From NCBI GenBank assembly GCA_020851075.1, contig JADZDL010000158.1:1-44823 (forward strand): DNA of 44,823 nucleotides. Reading direction: 5' to 3'. Below, in pieces: positions 1 through 8,143 of the stretch. The first letter of the stretch is position 1; every line of letters begins with the position of its first letter. Made by a program: the position numbers and the translations under genes. Under the pieces are notes generated by a model. It worked only from the letters and a program-made list of their open reading frames with translations, searched no databases and was not told the origin of the DNA. The DNA is from Planctomycetota bacterium. GTDB lineage: Bacteria > Planctomycetota > UBA1135 > UBA2386.

Positions 1-317
1 ACAGCCACGATGCCGGCGCTGCCCGAAGCCGGCGCGGCTTCGACGGCCTCGAGCGCGTGCACGCGCAGGCGTTCGCGCAGTGGCACCGCAAACAACGACG
101 CGAGATCTGGTGCATCGAGCGAGATCTGCGCCCGCGCTTCGTGAATGAGCACGCGCAGCGCGGCCCCCGTCGCACACAGGTGGACTTCGTGGCCTAGTTG
201 CAGCAACACCTCCACGAGGCGGAGTCCGTAGGCAATGCCACTGCCACCGCTGAAGCAGACGGCAAAACGGCTGCCGGGCGCCGGCTGCGGGCGCACGTTG
301 GGGGGCCCGTCGTTCAT
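1..317 (-). CDS. ubiX: Flavin prenyltransferase UbiX, N-terminal part (runs off the window)
   Basis: The visible 105 residues begin at an ATG at 315-317. They carry the family's N-terminal Rossmann pattern, VCFSGGSGIAYGLRLVEVL, then a strand and helix ending near LRVLIHEA. UbiX makes prenylated FMN, the cofactor of UbiD-type decarboxylases used in ubiquinone or menaquinone synthesis. The start overlaps the stop of the CPBP gene as ATGA (314-317), so the two are probably translationally coupled. With ubiE/menG two genes upstream, a role in quinone synthesis is likely. The C-terminal half, with the dimer contacts and most of the FMN site, lies outside the window, so completeness cannot be judged. 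Another flavoprotein of the same fold is the main alternative. Confidence 0.85.
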   Translation of the reverse strand, partial: MNDGPPNVRPQPAPGSRFAVCFSGGSGIAYGLRLVEVLLQLGHEVHLCATGAALRVLIHEARAQISLDAPDLASLFAVPLRERLRVHALEAVEAAPASGSAGIVA

Positions 318-1099
318 GCGGAATGCGTCAGGTAGAAGTGCACGTCGTAGAAGGTGTGCGTGTAGACGCAGACCCCATAACCGCGAAACCACATGAGCAG
401 GCCGAGCAACACGCCGGCGGTGGTCCGGAACAGGAAGCGGGTACGCTCATAGGGTTCCCCGCAGAGATGGTGGAACCACGCAAAGACCAGGGCGCTCACG
501 AACACCGCGACGAGCCCGACGACCCACTTCGGCACGGACCAGGCGTGCACGACCCGCACCCCGACCCAGACCAGCGCGGACATGAGGCCGAGCCGGAAGA
601 CGAGTTCTTCGAAGATGCCCGCCCCCAAGGAGCCGACAAGGTTGGCGGCCATCACCGAGTCCGGCGGCAGCACGGCCAGAATGCGCGTCGCGGACGACGT
701 CAGGGCCGCGGCACTGGGGCCGAGCAGCAACCCATAGACGGTGCCTTCGAGGGCCAGCACCGCCGCGACGCGCAGCCACGGGATCTTGCGCTGCAGCAGC
801 GACCACGCCGAAAACAGCAACAGGATGCCAAACGCGGCCCGCAGGATCAGCATGCCGCGCCAGCCGAGGCGATCGAACTCCTGCAGCAACAAGACCTCGG
901 CCCCGTTGCGTTCGGCGGGCACCAGGAAGAGACGCAGCACTTCGTAGATGCCCCAGAGGGGCAACACGGCAAACAACCCGACGGCGGGATCGCGCGACCA
1001 GCTGGCGTATCCGCCCTGCTTCGAGGCAGGAACCCGCGCCGCGGCAGAGACCCGCGCCGAGGCAGGAACCGGGGCCGGCTCAGGCTTCGACTTCGCCAC
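314..1099 (-). CDS. CPBP-family intramembrane metalloprotease
   Basis: A multi-spanning membrane protein of about 261 residues after a 30-residue Ala/Pro-rich cytoplasmic head. The CPBP (Abi/Rce1-like) signature is visible: GIFEELVFRLG with the EExxxR motif in one helix, FAWFHH in a later helix and YTHTFYD near the C-terminus. These are the expected metal and catalytic positions. Members cleave near membranes or act as modifiers, and the substrate here is unknown. No ATG fits: I chose GTG at 1097-1099, and TTG at 1112-1114 is the alternative. Either start overlaps the end of ubiE, and the stop overlaps the ubiX start. Its place between two quinone genes is odd for a protease, though CPBP proteins do sit in quinone clusters of some phyla. 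Confidence 0.82.
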   Translation of the reverse strand: MAKSKPEPAPVPASARVSAAARVPASKQGGYASWSRDPAVGLFAVLPLWGIYEVLRLFLVPAERNGAEVLLLQEFDRLGWRGMLILRAAFGILLLFSAWSLLQRKIPWLRVAAVLALEGTVYGLLLGPSAAALTSSATRILAVLPPDSVMAANLVGSLGAGIFEELVFRLGLMSALVWVGVRVVHAWSVPKWVVGLVAVFVSALVFAWFHHLCGEPYERTRFLFRTTAGVLLGLLMWFRGYGVCVYTHTFYDVHFYLTHSA

Positions 1100-1772
1100 G
1101 GTACAGGGCGGCAATGCCGCCGGTCAGGAGCTGCATGCGAGGGTTCTTGAGGCCGGCCTGCTGCATGAGGGCAAGGAAGTCCGCACGCTCGGGGAACGCC
1201 ATGACGGAGTCGTGCAGGTAGCGGTAGGCATCGTTCTTCGCCCCCGAGATCCAGCCACCGAGGCGCGGCAGCACGCTGCGGAAGTAGAAGCGGTACAGCG
1301 AGCCGAGCAGCGGCACCCGTGGTTTGCAGAACTCGAGCACGACCACGCGCCCGCCCGGGCGCACGACACGGGCCATTTCGCGGAGCCCGGCCAAGGGGTC
1401 GCTGACGTTGCGAATGCCGAATGCGACCGTGACGAAATCGAACGAGTGGGCACCAAACGGCAGCGCCAAGGTGTCGGCCGCGAGGAAACTCGGGGCGCCC
1501 GTGACTTCGCGGTTCTTGCGGTTCGCGATGACGAGCATCGGCGCGCAGAAGTCGGTGCCGACCACGACGGCCCCGGCCCGCTGCAACGCCATCGACAGAT
1601 CGCCCGTGCCCGCGCAGACGTCGAGGCCACGCTCGCCGGGCTTCACCGCGACGAGCCGGACCGCGCGACGGCGCCACCACTGGTCGATGCCGAGTGAGAG
1701 GGCCCGATTGGCACGATCGTAGCCGGGTGCCACCTCGGCAAACATGCGCTGGATCGTCGTACCGTCGGGCAT
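1080..1772 (-). CDS. ubiE: Demethylmenaquinone/ubiquinone C-methyltransferase UbiE/MenG
   Basis: A 230-residue class I SAM-dependent methyltransferase of normal family length. The SAM loop GLDVCAGTGDLSMAL is at about residue 49. UbiE signatures follow: FGIRNVSDP and the PGGRVVVLEF stretch, then the YRFYFRSVLPRLGG and AYRYLHDSV segments. It catalyses the last C-methylation in menaquinone (and, where present, ubiquinone) synthesis at the membrane surface. Planctomycetes are menaquinone users, so the MenG role is favoured. It starts at ATG 1770-1772 without a clear Shine-Dalgarno sequence and overlaps the following CPBP gene. With ubiX downstream it forms a small quinone operon. Confidence 0.93.
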   Translation of the reverse strand: MPDGTTIQRMFAEVAPGYDRANRALSLGIDQWWRRRAVRLVAVKPGERGLDVCAGTGDLSMALQRAGAVVVGTDFCAPMLVIANRKNREVTGAPSFLAADTLALPFGAHSFDFVTVAFGIRNVSDPLAGLREMARVVRPGGRVVVLEFCKPRVPLLGSLYRFYFRSVLPRLGGWISGAKNDAYRYLHDSVMAFPERADFLALMQQAGLKNPRMQLLTGGIAALYRGEVEA

Positions 1773-1829
1773 TCGCAGGGGATTCTGGGCTGCGGAGCAG
1801 CAAACCTCAATTGTCGAGCTACGGAAGCG

Positions 1830-1869
1830 GCGCAGGCCGCACTCCCTCAGAAGGAAGTGCGGCCTGCGC
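1830..1869 (-). terminator. Perfect 14-bp inverted repeat, probable terminator
   Basis: GCGCAGGCCGCACT at 1830-1843 is perfectly complementary to AGTGCGGCCTGCGC at 1856-1869, with a 12-nt loop. It lies 37 bp past the stop of the 999-residue lipoprotein and before ubiE, where a terminator is expected. There is no T-run on either side, so it may act as a stabilising hairpin or with a protein factor. Confidence 0.55.
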
Positions 1870-1906
1870 TGGCGGCAACATGATGCCGCCTCGGCATTCG
1901 CGTGGA

Positions 1907-4906
1907 CTACTGGCGCCAGGAGCTCGCCACCACACGCACACCAGGAACGTCCAGCGTGGCAACGCGCAGACCCGACTGGATCTCGAACACGTCAACCTTG
2001 CCCACGTCCGACATGGCGATGAACAGCAGCTTCGGCACCACGGACGATGCAACACCACCACCGCTCGCCTTCAGCACATGCTTGCCGGAGTGGCTGAACG
2101 GCGTGGAGACGTAGGCGCTGTTGAACAGCGTCAACTGCCCCAGCAGACCACCGTAGTTGACCATCTCGTCCGTGCAGAGGTCGACGATGGAATTGCCCGA
2201 CAGCAGGTCGCGGACCGGAGTGCCCTGCACGAAGCCACCGATGCGCTGCGTGACGGTCCACTCCTTCTGACGATACGTCGGCGGCAGGATGAAGCCACCC
2301 GAGCTCGGGTTCAGGGGCAACACGCCAGGAGGCGAGCTCGTGAGCCACAGACGCGACACCTGGCCGAGGCCACTGTCATCGACGTGACCGATGAACACAC
2401 CACCGTTGCCGGCATCCATGTCGTACGACATGGCCTTCGCGCGAGGGAAGCTCACGTTGGTGACCGTGCCGATGACGTCGTTGAAGCCGATGCCGTTCAC
2501 ACCGTCCGGGCCCGACTCATAGATCGCGACGGTGCCGTTGGCGTTCAGGATGTAGGCGTAGTAGACGCCCGAGTTGTTGCCGTTCGCCTGGTAGCGTTCG
2601 GTGCAGACCACGTCGACCGGCAAGTTCAAGAAGCCGGCGACCGTGCGGCGCACGGTGTAGTCGAGCGCGCTGATGATCGTGAGGAAGTTCGCGTCCGTCG
2701 ACACGACCAACACGTCCTCGCCGTCCGGCTGCCACGCGATTGCGGTCGGGCCGCGCTCCACGCGCGTCTCGGCAACCACCTGGTTGAACGTCTGGCTGGT
2801 CGGGTCGATGTCGATGAAGCTCACCGACGCACTGGCGAAGTTCGTCACGGCGAGGCGCGTCAGGTTCGGCGACATCGTCATGCTGACCGGGTCGGACAGC
2901 TGGATCGTGTCGAGAACGGTGAAGCGATTGCTGTTGACGACTACCACCTGCCGGTTGTCACGGTCGAGCACATACAGGAAGTGACCAACCTGCTGACGCG
3001 ACGTGTAGGGGCAGAACGGCGGGGGCGGGGGCGGCGATCCCGGGGGCGGCTGCGGGCCGACAAACACACCCATGAACACCGAGCCGTAGATGCCGAGCTG
3101 GCCCTGCTGGGTGGAGAACGGGTTGCCCTGGCCGAGCAGGTTCAGCGACGCGGTGATGCAGCCACCGGGAGGACCGGCGGTGACCAACGCTCCTGGCGGA
3201 CCGAAGCTCGACTTCGTCGTCGGCTCTTCGCCGAAGATGGCGCGGTTGGGGTTGGGCGGCGGGAAGACGAGCCGCGGCGGATTCGGAATCGGCGGCTGCG
3301 TGATCACGTTGCCCGGCATCGCCGTGCCGAACAGCTGGTTGACCTGGTTCGCGCGCGTCGCGTTGGAGTTGATGTTCTCGTTGTTGAAGACGAGGTCGAG
3401 CGGCGCGCCGATGTGGATGTCCGTCACGTCGCCGACGATCGGATCGCGCAGCAGACGCGTATCGAGGTTGGTGTCCTTGACGAGGGTCAACACACCACCA
3501 CTGCCGGCGTCGAGATTGGTCGTTCCGGGAGCGAGCGCCGGCGTCACACCACTGATGCCGATATTCGGATTCAGCGGGAAGCGCGTGTTGCTCAGATCGC
3601 CCGTGCCCTGACCAAAACCATTGAGGTCGATGACGGAGACGCCAGGCTCGGCGCCGCCGATACCGACGTAGATCGCCTCAGGCGCGACCGGCGCATTGCA
3701 GATGCCGGGGCCATTGCCCGTGGTGAACTGCGTCGCGATCGGGGTGCCGATCAACAGCTGGCTGTTGAGGCTGTGGATCGTCGTGGTCTGCACCTGCACA
3801 TCGACGACCGACTGGCCGGGCAGGTTGTAGGCGGGCGTGATGATGTAGTTCATCAAGTCGCCGTAGCTGACCGGATCGGCGTGGTAGATGACCGAGAAGG
3901 TCTGCGCCGCCGCGGTCACCTGCAGGGTCACACCACCGGACGGCGGCGTGAACTGCAGCGGATCGAAGAAGGAACCGACTTCACCCGGCTGAACCGGCTT
4001 GTTGAAGCGCACCAGGATGGTCGAAGTCGGATCGATATCCGTCTGACCATTGCCTGGCGAGATCTGCGGCGCGGTCGACAGGAACCCGAGCACCTCGGGC
4101 GCCAGCGTGTCCGGGCCAACGGTCGTCGCCGTGCTCACTTCCTGCGTAAGGATGTGATTCTCGGAGTCGCGCACCGCGTTCGTCACGATGAGACGAAGCA
4201 GTCGGTTGGACGGGAACGTCTCGACCGTCGCGAGGTCACTGTCCGTATCGGCGATGAAGACAAACGCCTTCTTGCCGACGAGGTCCGCAGCGCCCGCGTA
4301 GGCCGGGAAACCAGCGGCGCGCGAGTCGAGCACGCGGATGTTGGTGCCGTCCTCTTCGACCGCCTTCACCTTCTGCAGCGTGCCAGCCACGTTGTAGTAG
4401 GTGTAACCGTTCACGAAACCGCGGCCCGTGAGCGTCGTCGACGTCTCGGTCGCCGGATCGTAGGCCAGGATGTTCAGCGCGCCCGTGAGCCCCGAATTGC
4501 CCTGGTTGGCGAGCAGGTTGCTCAGGATCGAATCGACGTCGAGCTTGTGGCTGAACGTGAAGTGCAGGAAGTGGTTACCCGGGTTGCCATCGGGCAACAG
4601 CGCCGACGTCGCCAGCGTCGCCACCGGCAACACACCGTTGTTGCCGTTGACATTCGCGTGCAACGTCGCCGTGCTCTCGATGTTGACGACATTGGTCGTC
4701 GGGTTGCCGAACGAGTCGACGGTGCGGATGCGGTATGGGTACACCGCGCCGGTGCCAGTGGAGATGCTGACGACCTTGAAATCACCGCGATTGTCGGGGT
4801 CACCCTTGCTGCCACCTGCGCAGCCCACCAGGGCTACCAGCGGCAACAGAAGGGTCGCACCGGCTAAAGAGACCGCGGACGACCTGCAGATTGGTTTGGC
4901 TTTCAT
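1907..4906 (-). CDS. Large lipoprotein with Ig-like and YVTN/beta-propeller-type repeats
   Basis: A 999-residue exported lipoprotein. The ATG at 4904-4906 gives a lipoprotein signal ending in the lipobox LVALVGC. A longer in-frame start 57 codons upstream is rejected because it would bury the signal peptide. Residues around 230-350 look like a bacterial Ig-like (Big_5-type) domain, with IDPTSTILVRFNKPVQ. A Pro/Gly-rich linker with a run of six prolines follows. The last 350 residues contain repeats of the YVTN beta-propeller kind, such as FLYVLDRDNRQVVVVNSNRF and SPNLTRLAVTNFASASVSFI. Such proteins usually display binding surfaces outside the cell. No catalytic motif is visible and no ligand can be named. 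It is flanked by a hairpin downstream and 425 bp of non-coding DNA upstream, so it is probably monocistronic. Confidence 0.85.
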   Translation of the reverse strand: MKAKPICRSSAVSLAGATLLLPLVALVGCAGGSKGDPDNRGDFKVVSISTGTGAVYPYRIRTVDSFGNPTTNVVNIESTATLHANVNGNNGVLPVATLATSALLPDGNPGNHFLHFTFSHKLDVDSILSNLLANQGNSGLTGALNILAYDPATETSTTLTGRGFVNGYTYYNVAGTLQKVKAVEEDGTNIRVLDSRAAGFPAYAGAADLVGKKAFVFIADTDSDLATVETFPSNRLLRLIVTNAVRDSENHILTQEVSTATTVGPDTLAPEVLGFLSTAPQISPGNGQTDIDPTSTILVRFNKPVQPGEVGSFFDPLQFTPPSGGVTLQVTAAAQTFSVIYHADPVSYGDLMNYIITPAYNLPGQSVVDVQVQTTTIHSLNSQLLIGTPIATQFTTGNGPGICNAPVAPEAIYVGIGGAEPGVSVIDLNGFGQGTGDLSNTRFPLNPNIGISGVTPALAPGTTNLDAGSGGVLTLVKDTNLDTRLLRDPIVGDVTDIHIGAPLDLVFNNENINSNATRANQVNQLFGTAMPGNVITQPPIPNPPRLVFPPPNPNRAIFGEEPTTKSSFGPPGALVTAGPPGGCITASLNLLGQGNPFSTQQGQLGIYGSVFMGVFVGPQPPPGSPPPPPPFCPYTSRQQVGHFLYVLDRDNRQVVVVNSNRFTVLDTIQLSDPVSMTMSPNLTRLAVTNFASASVSFIDIDPTSQTFNQVVAETRVERGPTAIAWQPDGEDVLVVSTDANFLTIISALDYTVRRTVAGFLNLPVDVVCTERYQANGNNSGVYYAYILNANGTVAIYESGPDGVNGIGFNDVIGTVTNVSFPRAKAMSYDMDAGNGGVFIGHVDDSGLGQVSRLWLTSSPPGVLPLNPSSGGFILPPTYRQKEWTVTQRIGGFVQGTPVRDLLSGNSIVDLCTDEMVNYGGLLGQLTLFNSAYVSTPFSHSGKHVLKASGGGVASSVVPKLLFIAMSDVGKVDVFEIQSGLRVATLDVPGVRVVASSWRQ

Positions 4907-5331
4907 GGGATGCGAATCCACACACCACCGGGCGTGCGGCGAGGGTCTTACTCCGGACAACGTCCAGCCAGGGAAGCCGTAGAACCTTACTTCCCCCCCA
5001 GTTCCATGCAAGGCAGCGCTGCTATGTCCGTCGCGATTGTTGCGAAGACACCGCGAGTCGCGCACCCAACAAGGCACCAGAATCCGGAGAAGTGTTCGAG
5101 CTTACTCCCTGTGCTTGCGCACCGGAGGCTCCCGGTTAGAGCAAAGGCGGTGCCGCCGCGCAGAAACTGCGAACGGGTCCCGGCGGGCACGGGACGATCC
5201 CGGGAAGCATGCCTCGATCCATCTTAAGGATCTTTTCTACAACGCCTTACGATATGTCCTGCAGGAGACCGGACGCACCGAGCGACTTCGCTCAAGGTGC
5301 GTTTGCGCTCACCTTCCTGCTCAGGCCCCCA
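4907..5331. other. Long non-coding gap upstream of the large lipoprotein
   Basis: A 425-bp stretch without a convincing gene. It must hold the promoter of the lipoprotein gene (reading minus) and the 3' end of the small secreted protein gene. The segment around 5215-5260 is less GC-rich than its surroundings and contains a short palindromic patch, GGATC near both 5205 and 5228. A hairpin at 5274-5301 is listed separately. Short ORFs here lack ribosome sites and have no recognisable product. Confidence 0.5.
5274..5301 (-). terminator. Hairpin downstream of the Arg/Gly-rich secreted protein gene
   Basis: CGCACCGAGCG (5274-5284) pairs with CGCTC plus GGTGCG (5289-5301), leaving a 4-nt loop and a 2-nt bulge. 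It lies 30 bp past the stop codon at 5332. On the plus strand it is followed by TTT, and on the minus strand no T-run is seen. Confidence 0.45.
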
Positions 5332-5913
5332 TCACACCGCGTCCTCGCGCCCCCGTTCCGCCCGGTTGCGGCCACCCCGCGGATCGTTGCCACCCGGCCC
5401 CCGGTGGTCGCCACCGCGACCACGCTGCAGATTCGGGCCGCGCGCCCCGGGCGCACGGTTGCCGCGACCACGGTTCTCGGGCATCCGGCTGCCGGGCCCA
5501 CGCCCGTCGTCGGCTCGCAGGCGCTCAGCCCGAAGCGCCTGGAAACGTTCGCGCAGGCGCAGGAGCAGCTCGCCGCGCTTTGCACCCTGCGGTGCTGCGC
5601 CCCGACCGACACCCCGCGCGCCTGGCCCAGCCCCACGACCGCGCGGGCCATCGTCGCGCATCCGCCCGGCCTCGGGCCGCCGCTCCAACTGATCGAGCTG
5701 CCCGCGCAGCCGCTCGAGACGGTGGCGCAAACGCTGCAGCTGCGGGCCGGCGTCGCGGTTCCCGCGCGCGTGCTGGCCGGCGTCAGGGGCAACTTCCCGC
5801 TGGGCCCGCGGCGCCGGATCCTGGCGATCGGGCCGCCCACCCTGGGCCCGCTGCTGGGCCGGCAAGAGAGTCGAAAGGGCGAGAGCGAGAGCAGTGATTG
5901 CGATCCGGATCAT
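5332..5913 (-). CDS. Small secreted Arg/Gly-rich basic protein
   Basis: The ATG at 5911-5913 follows GGAG with 7 bp spacing and gives 193 residues. A clear Sec signal peptide ends at LLPAQQ. The mature chain is extraordinarily rich in Arg, Gly and Pro. It has two short predicted helices, QLQRLRHRLERLRGQLDQLE and ELLLRLRERFQALRAERLR, each with heptad-like Leu spacing, and otherwise disordered RGG-like stretches toward the C-terminus. I recognise no family. A basic RGG-type exported protein could bind nucleic acid, polyphosphate or acidic polysaccharide, but that is inference. The signal peptide and good ribosome site make it a credible gene despite low sequence complexity. It is divergent from ligD. 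Confidence 0.75.
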   Translation of the reverse strand: MIRIAITALALALSTLLPAQQRAQGGRPDRQDPAPRAQREVAPDAGQHARGNRDAGPQLQRLRHRLERLRGQLDQLERRPEAGRMRDDGPRGRGAGPGARGVGRGAAPQGAKRGELLLRLRERFQALRAERLRADDGRGPGSRMPENRGRGNRAPGARGPNLQRGRGGDHRGPGGNDPRGGRNRAERGREDAV

Positions 5914-6091
5914 GTCATTTCTCCGAGTTTGGAAGTCGCGTGCACACCAAGGGGCTGGTGGCTTCGCGAGGCGCCAACTACGGCAACCAAGGCCTGCACC
6001 CACGCCGCGAACCGAAGGACTCTCGTCGCAAGATTGCACGCCCATGCGTGCCGCGCCGTAACATGGCGGCTTCGGCTCCGACGAACTGCGC
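5914..6091. promoter_or_regulatory. Divergent control region between the secreted protein gene and ligD
   Basis: A 178-bp gap between outward-reading genes must hold promoters for both. The minus-strand ribosome site (GGAG) is at 5921-5924. I see no operator repeat and no strong consensus promoter boxes. Confidence 0.45.
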
Positions 6092-8125
6092 ATGCGCGAT
6101 CCGCTTTCCGACTACCGCGAGAAACGCGACTTTCGCGCCACTCCAGAACCAGCGCCGCAACCCGTGCGCGCGCGCGATTCGCGCGTGTTTGTGATCCATC
6201 GCCACGAAGCGCGCAATCTGCACTACGACCTGCGACTCGAGCATGAAGGCGTCTTGCGTTCGTGGGCCGTGCCCAAAGGGTTCTCGTACGATCCCGCCGA
6301 CAAACGCCTCGCCGTTCGCACCGAAGACCACCCCATCGAATACGAACACTTCCACGGCCGCATCCCCAAAGGGCAGTACGGCGCCGGCACGATGACGATC
6401 TGGGATCGTGGCCACTACGAGCTCGTGAAGATCCCCGACTGGGAAGAGGCCATCGAACGCGGCGAGATCAAGCTACAGCTCTACGGGCGGCGTCTGCGCG
6501 GCGAATGGCACCTCGTGCGCACCACGCAATCGAAGAACAGCTGGTTGCTGTTCAAGTCGCGCGACCTCTACTCGGGCCCAAGCCGCGACAGCGCGCTTGG
6601 CATCGAACTCGAACAAGCTGCCGCAGCCCCGCTGCCCAAGGACCTCGTGCCGATGCAATGCGGCGCCACGCGCAGTGTCTTCACCGACCCCAACTGGTTG
6701 TTCGAGATGGAATTCGCGGGCCTGCGCTGCTTCGCCGAGAAAGCTGGCCCCCGGGCCTTCTTTCGCGGCGTTGACAGTGCACCAACGGCCTTGCGCGAAG
6801 CGCTCGCCCTGCTGCGTTGCGAACAGGCCGTACTCGATGGGGTGCTCGTCGCCTTGGACGACCAGGCTCGCCCCGATCGCGAAGTGTTGGCCCGCGCTCT
6901 CGCCGCCGGGGATGGCGCCCGCATCACCTACTACGCGTTCGACCTGCTGCAGTGGGAAGACTACGACCTGCGCGGGCTCAGCCTGTTCGATCGTAAAGCC
7001 GCGTTGCGCACGCTGGTGCCAGAGAGTGCACGCTTGTTCTACGCCGACCACATCGCCGGCAGTGGGCCCGCACTGCTTGCGGCCATCGCCGAAGCGGGGT
7101 TCCCGGGCGCCATCGGCAAACGTGGAGCCAGCACCTACCAGAATGGTGCGAGTCCGGACTGGCAGAGGATTCCAATCGGCGGCCACGCCGATGTGCACGA
7201 ACCCGCGGTAGCCCCGCAGACTGCGAGAACAGCACCGCTGCGCGTCAAAGCCACCAATCTCGCCAAGGTCTACTGGCCGGCCGAAGGCCACACGAAGGGC
7301 GATCTGCTGGCCTACTACCAGAGCATCAGCGAAGTGATGCTGCCGTACCTGCGCGATCGCCCCGTGCACCTGAACCGCTTCCCGGACGGCATCGACGGCA
7401 AGTCGTTCTACCAGCGCGAGGCCAAGGACGGCACGCCCGACTGGGTTCGCACCGTGCCCATCGAACACGATGGTGCGCCCGTGCCGCACTACGTGATTGA
7501 TGACCTCGAGATGTTGCTGCACGCGATCAACCTCGGCAGCATCGACCTGCACCCGTGGCTGTCGCGGGTTGGGTCGCTCGACTCGCCCGACTGGGCCGTG
7601 CTCGATCTCGACCCGAAGGCCGCCCCGTTTGCCGACGTGCTGCGCATCGCGCGCGCTGCAGGCCGGTTGCTGCGCGGCATCGGCCTGCGCCCCTTGCTGA
7701 AGACGTCGGGCAAGTCCGGCCTGCACGTGTTCGTGCCGCTGCAGCCGGGTTACTCGTACGACCATGCGCGCATGTTCACCGAAGCGGTCGCGCGGGTGCT
7801 CGTGCGCGAACTGCCCGACATCGCCACGGTCGAACGCCTGCCAGACCAACGCGACGGCAAGGTCTACCTCGACTTCCTGCAGAACCGCCGCAGCCAGACG
7901 ATCGTGCCGCCCTATTCGGTGCGGCCGGTGCGCGGCGCCTCGGTATCGACGCCGCTGCAGTGGGACGAACTCGAAGACAGCGAACTGTCGCCGCGGCAGT
8001 TCACGATCCACACCGTGCCGGAACGCACGCGGCAGGTTGGCGACCTGTTTCGCAAGGCGCTCGACGATCGCCAGGACTTGCTGCCCGCCATCGCTGCGCT
8101 CGAAGAGGTCCTACGCGGCAAGTGA
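6092..8125 (+). CDS. ligD: LigD-type NHEJ protein: PE, degenerate ligase and polymerase/primase domains
   Basis: A 677-residue protein with the order PE-LIG-POL, as in Pseudomonas LigD. The PE domain (about 1-165) keeps the 3'-phosphoesterase residues: H38, H44, D46 and R48 in HEARNLHYDLRLE, and H80 and Y84 in HPIEYEHFHG. The POL domain (about 383-677) keeps D505/D507 in VLDLDPKA, TSGKSGLHVF and YLDFLQN. The middle (about 185-365) aligns with a DNA ligase adenylation domain but is dead by sequence. The nucleophile position in FEMEFAGLR is E207 instead of Lys, VLDGVLV has Val for Glu, PGAIGKR lacks the Glu of EGIVGKR, and the lysines of motif V are missing. The OB domain is absent. It probably processes and fills ends, while the separate ligase facing it seals them. 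It converges with the Ku/ligase train (18 bp between stops). Confidence 0.93.
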   Translation: MRDPLSDYREKRDFRATPEPAPQPVRARDSRVFVIHRHEARNLHYDLRLEHEGVLRSWAVPKGFSYDPADKRLAVRTEDHPIEYEHFHGRIPKGQYGAGTMTIWDRGHYELVKIPDWEEAIERGEIKLQLYGRRLRGEWHLVRTTQSKNSWLLFKSRDLYSGPSRDSALGIELEQAAAAPLPKDLVPMQCGATRSVFTDPNWLFEMEFAGLRCFAEKAGPRAFFRGVDSAPTALREALALLRCEQAVLDGVLVALDDQARPDREVLARALAAGDGARITYYAFDLLQWEDYDLRGLSLFDRKAALRTLVPESARLFYADHIAGSGPALLAAIAEAGFPGAIGKRGASTYQNGASPDWQRIPIGGHADVHEPAVAPQTARTAPLRVKATNLAKVYWPAEGHTKGDLLAYYQSISEVMLPYLRDRPVHLNRFPDGIDGKSFYQREAKDGTPDWVRTVPIEHDGAPVPHYVIDDLEMLLHAINLGSIDLHPWLSRVGSLDSPDWAVLDLDPKAAPFADVLRIARAAGRLLRGIGLRPLLKTSGKSGLHVFVPLQPGYSYDHARMFTEAVARVLVRELPDIATVERLPDQRDGKVYLDFLQNRRSQTIVPPYSVRPVRGASVSTPLQWDELEDSELSPRQFTIHTVPERTRQVGDLFRKALDDRQDLLPAIAALEEVLRGK

Positions 8126-8143
8126 ATGCGCGCGGCGGTTCGC

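Noticed and set aside
1694..4867. Plus-strand ORF of 1057 codons opposite the lipoprotein
   Set aside because: Arg/Val/Asp-rich shadow translation of high-GC DNA with no family pattern. The minus frame has a lipobox, Ig-like and propeller motifs.
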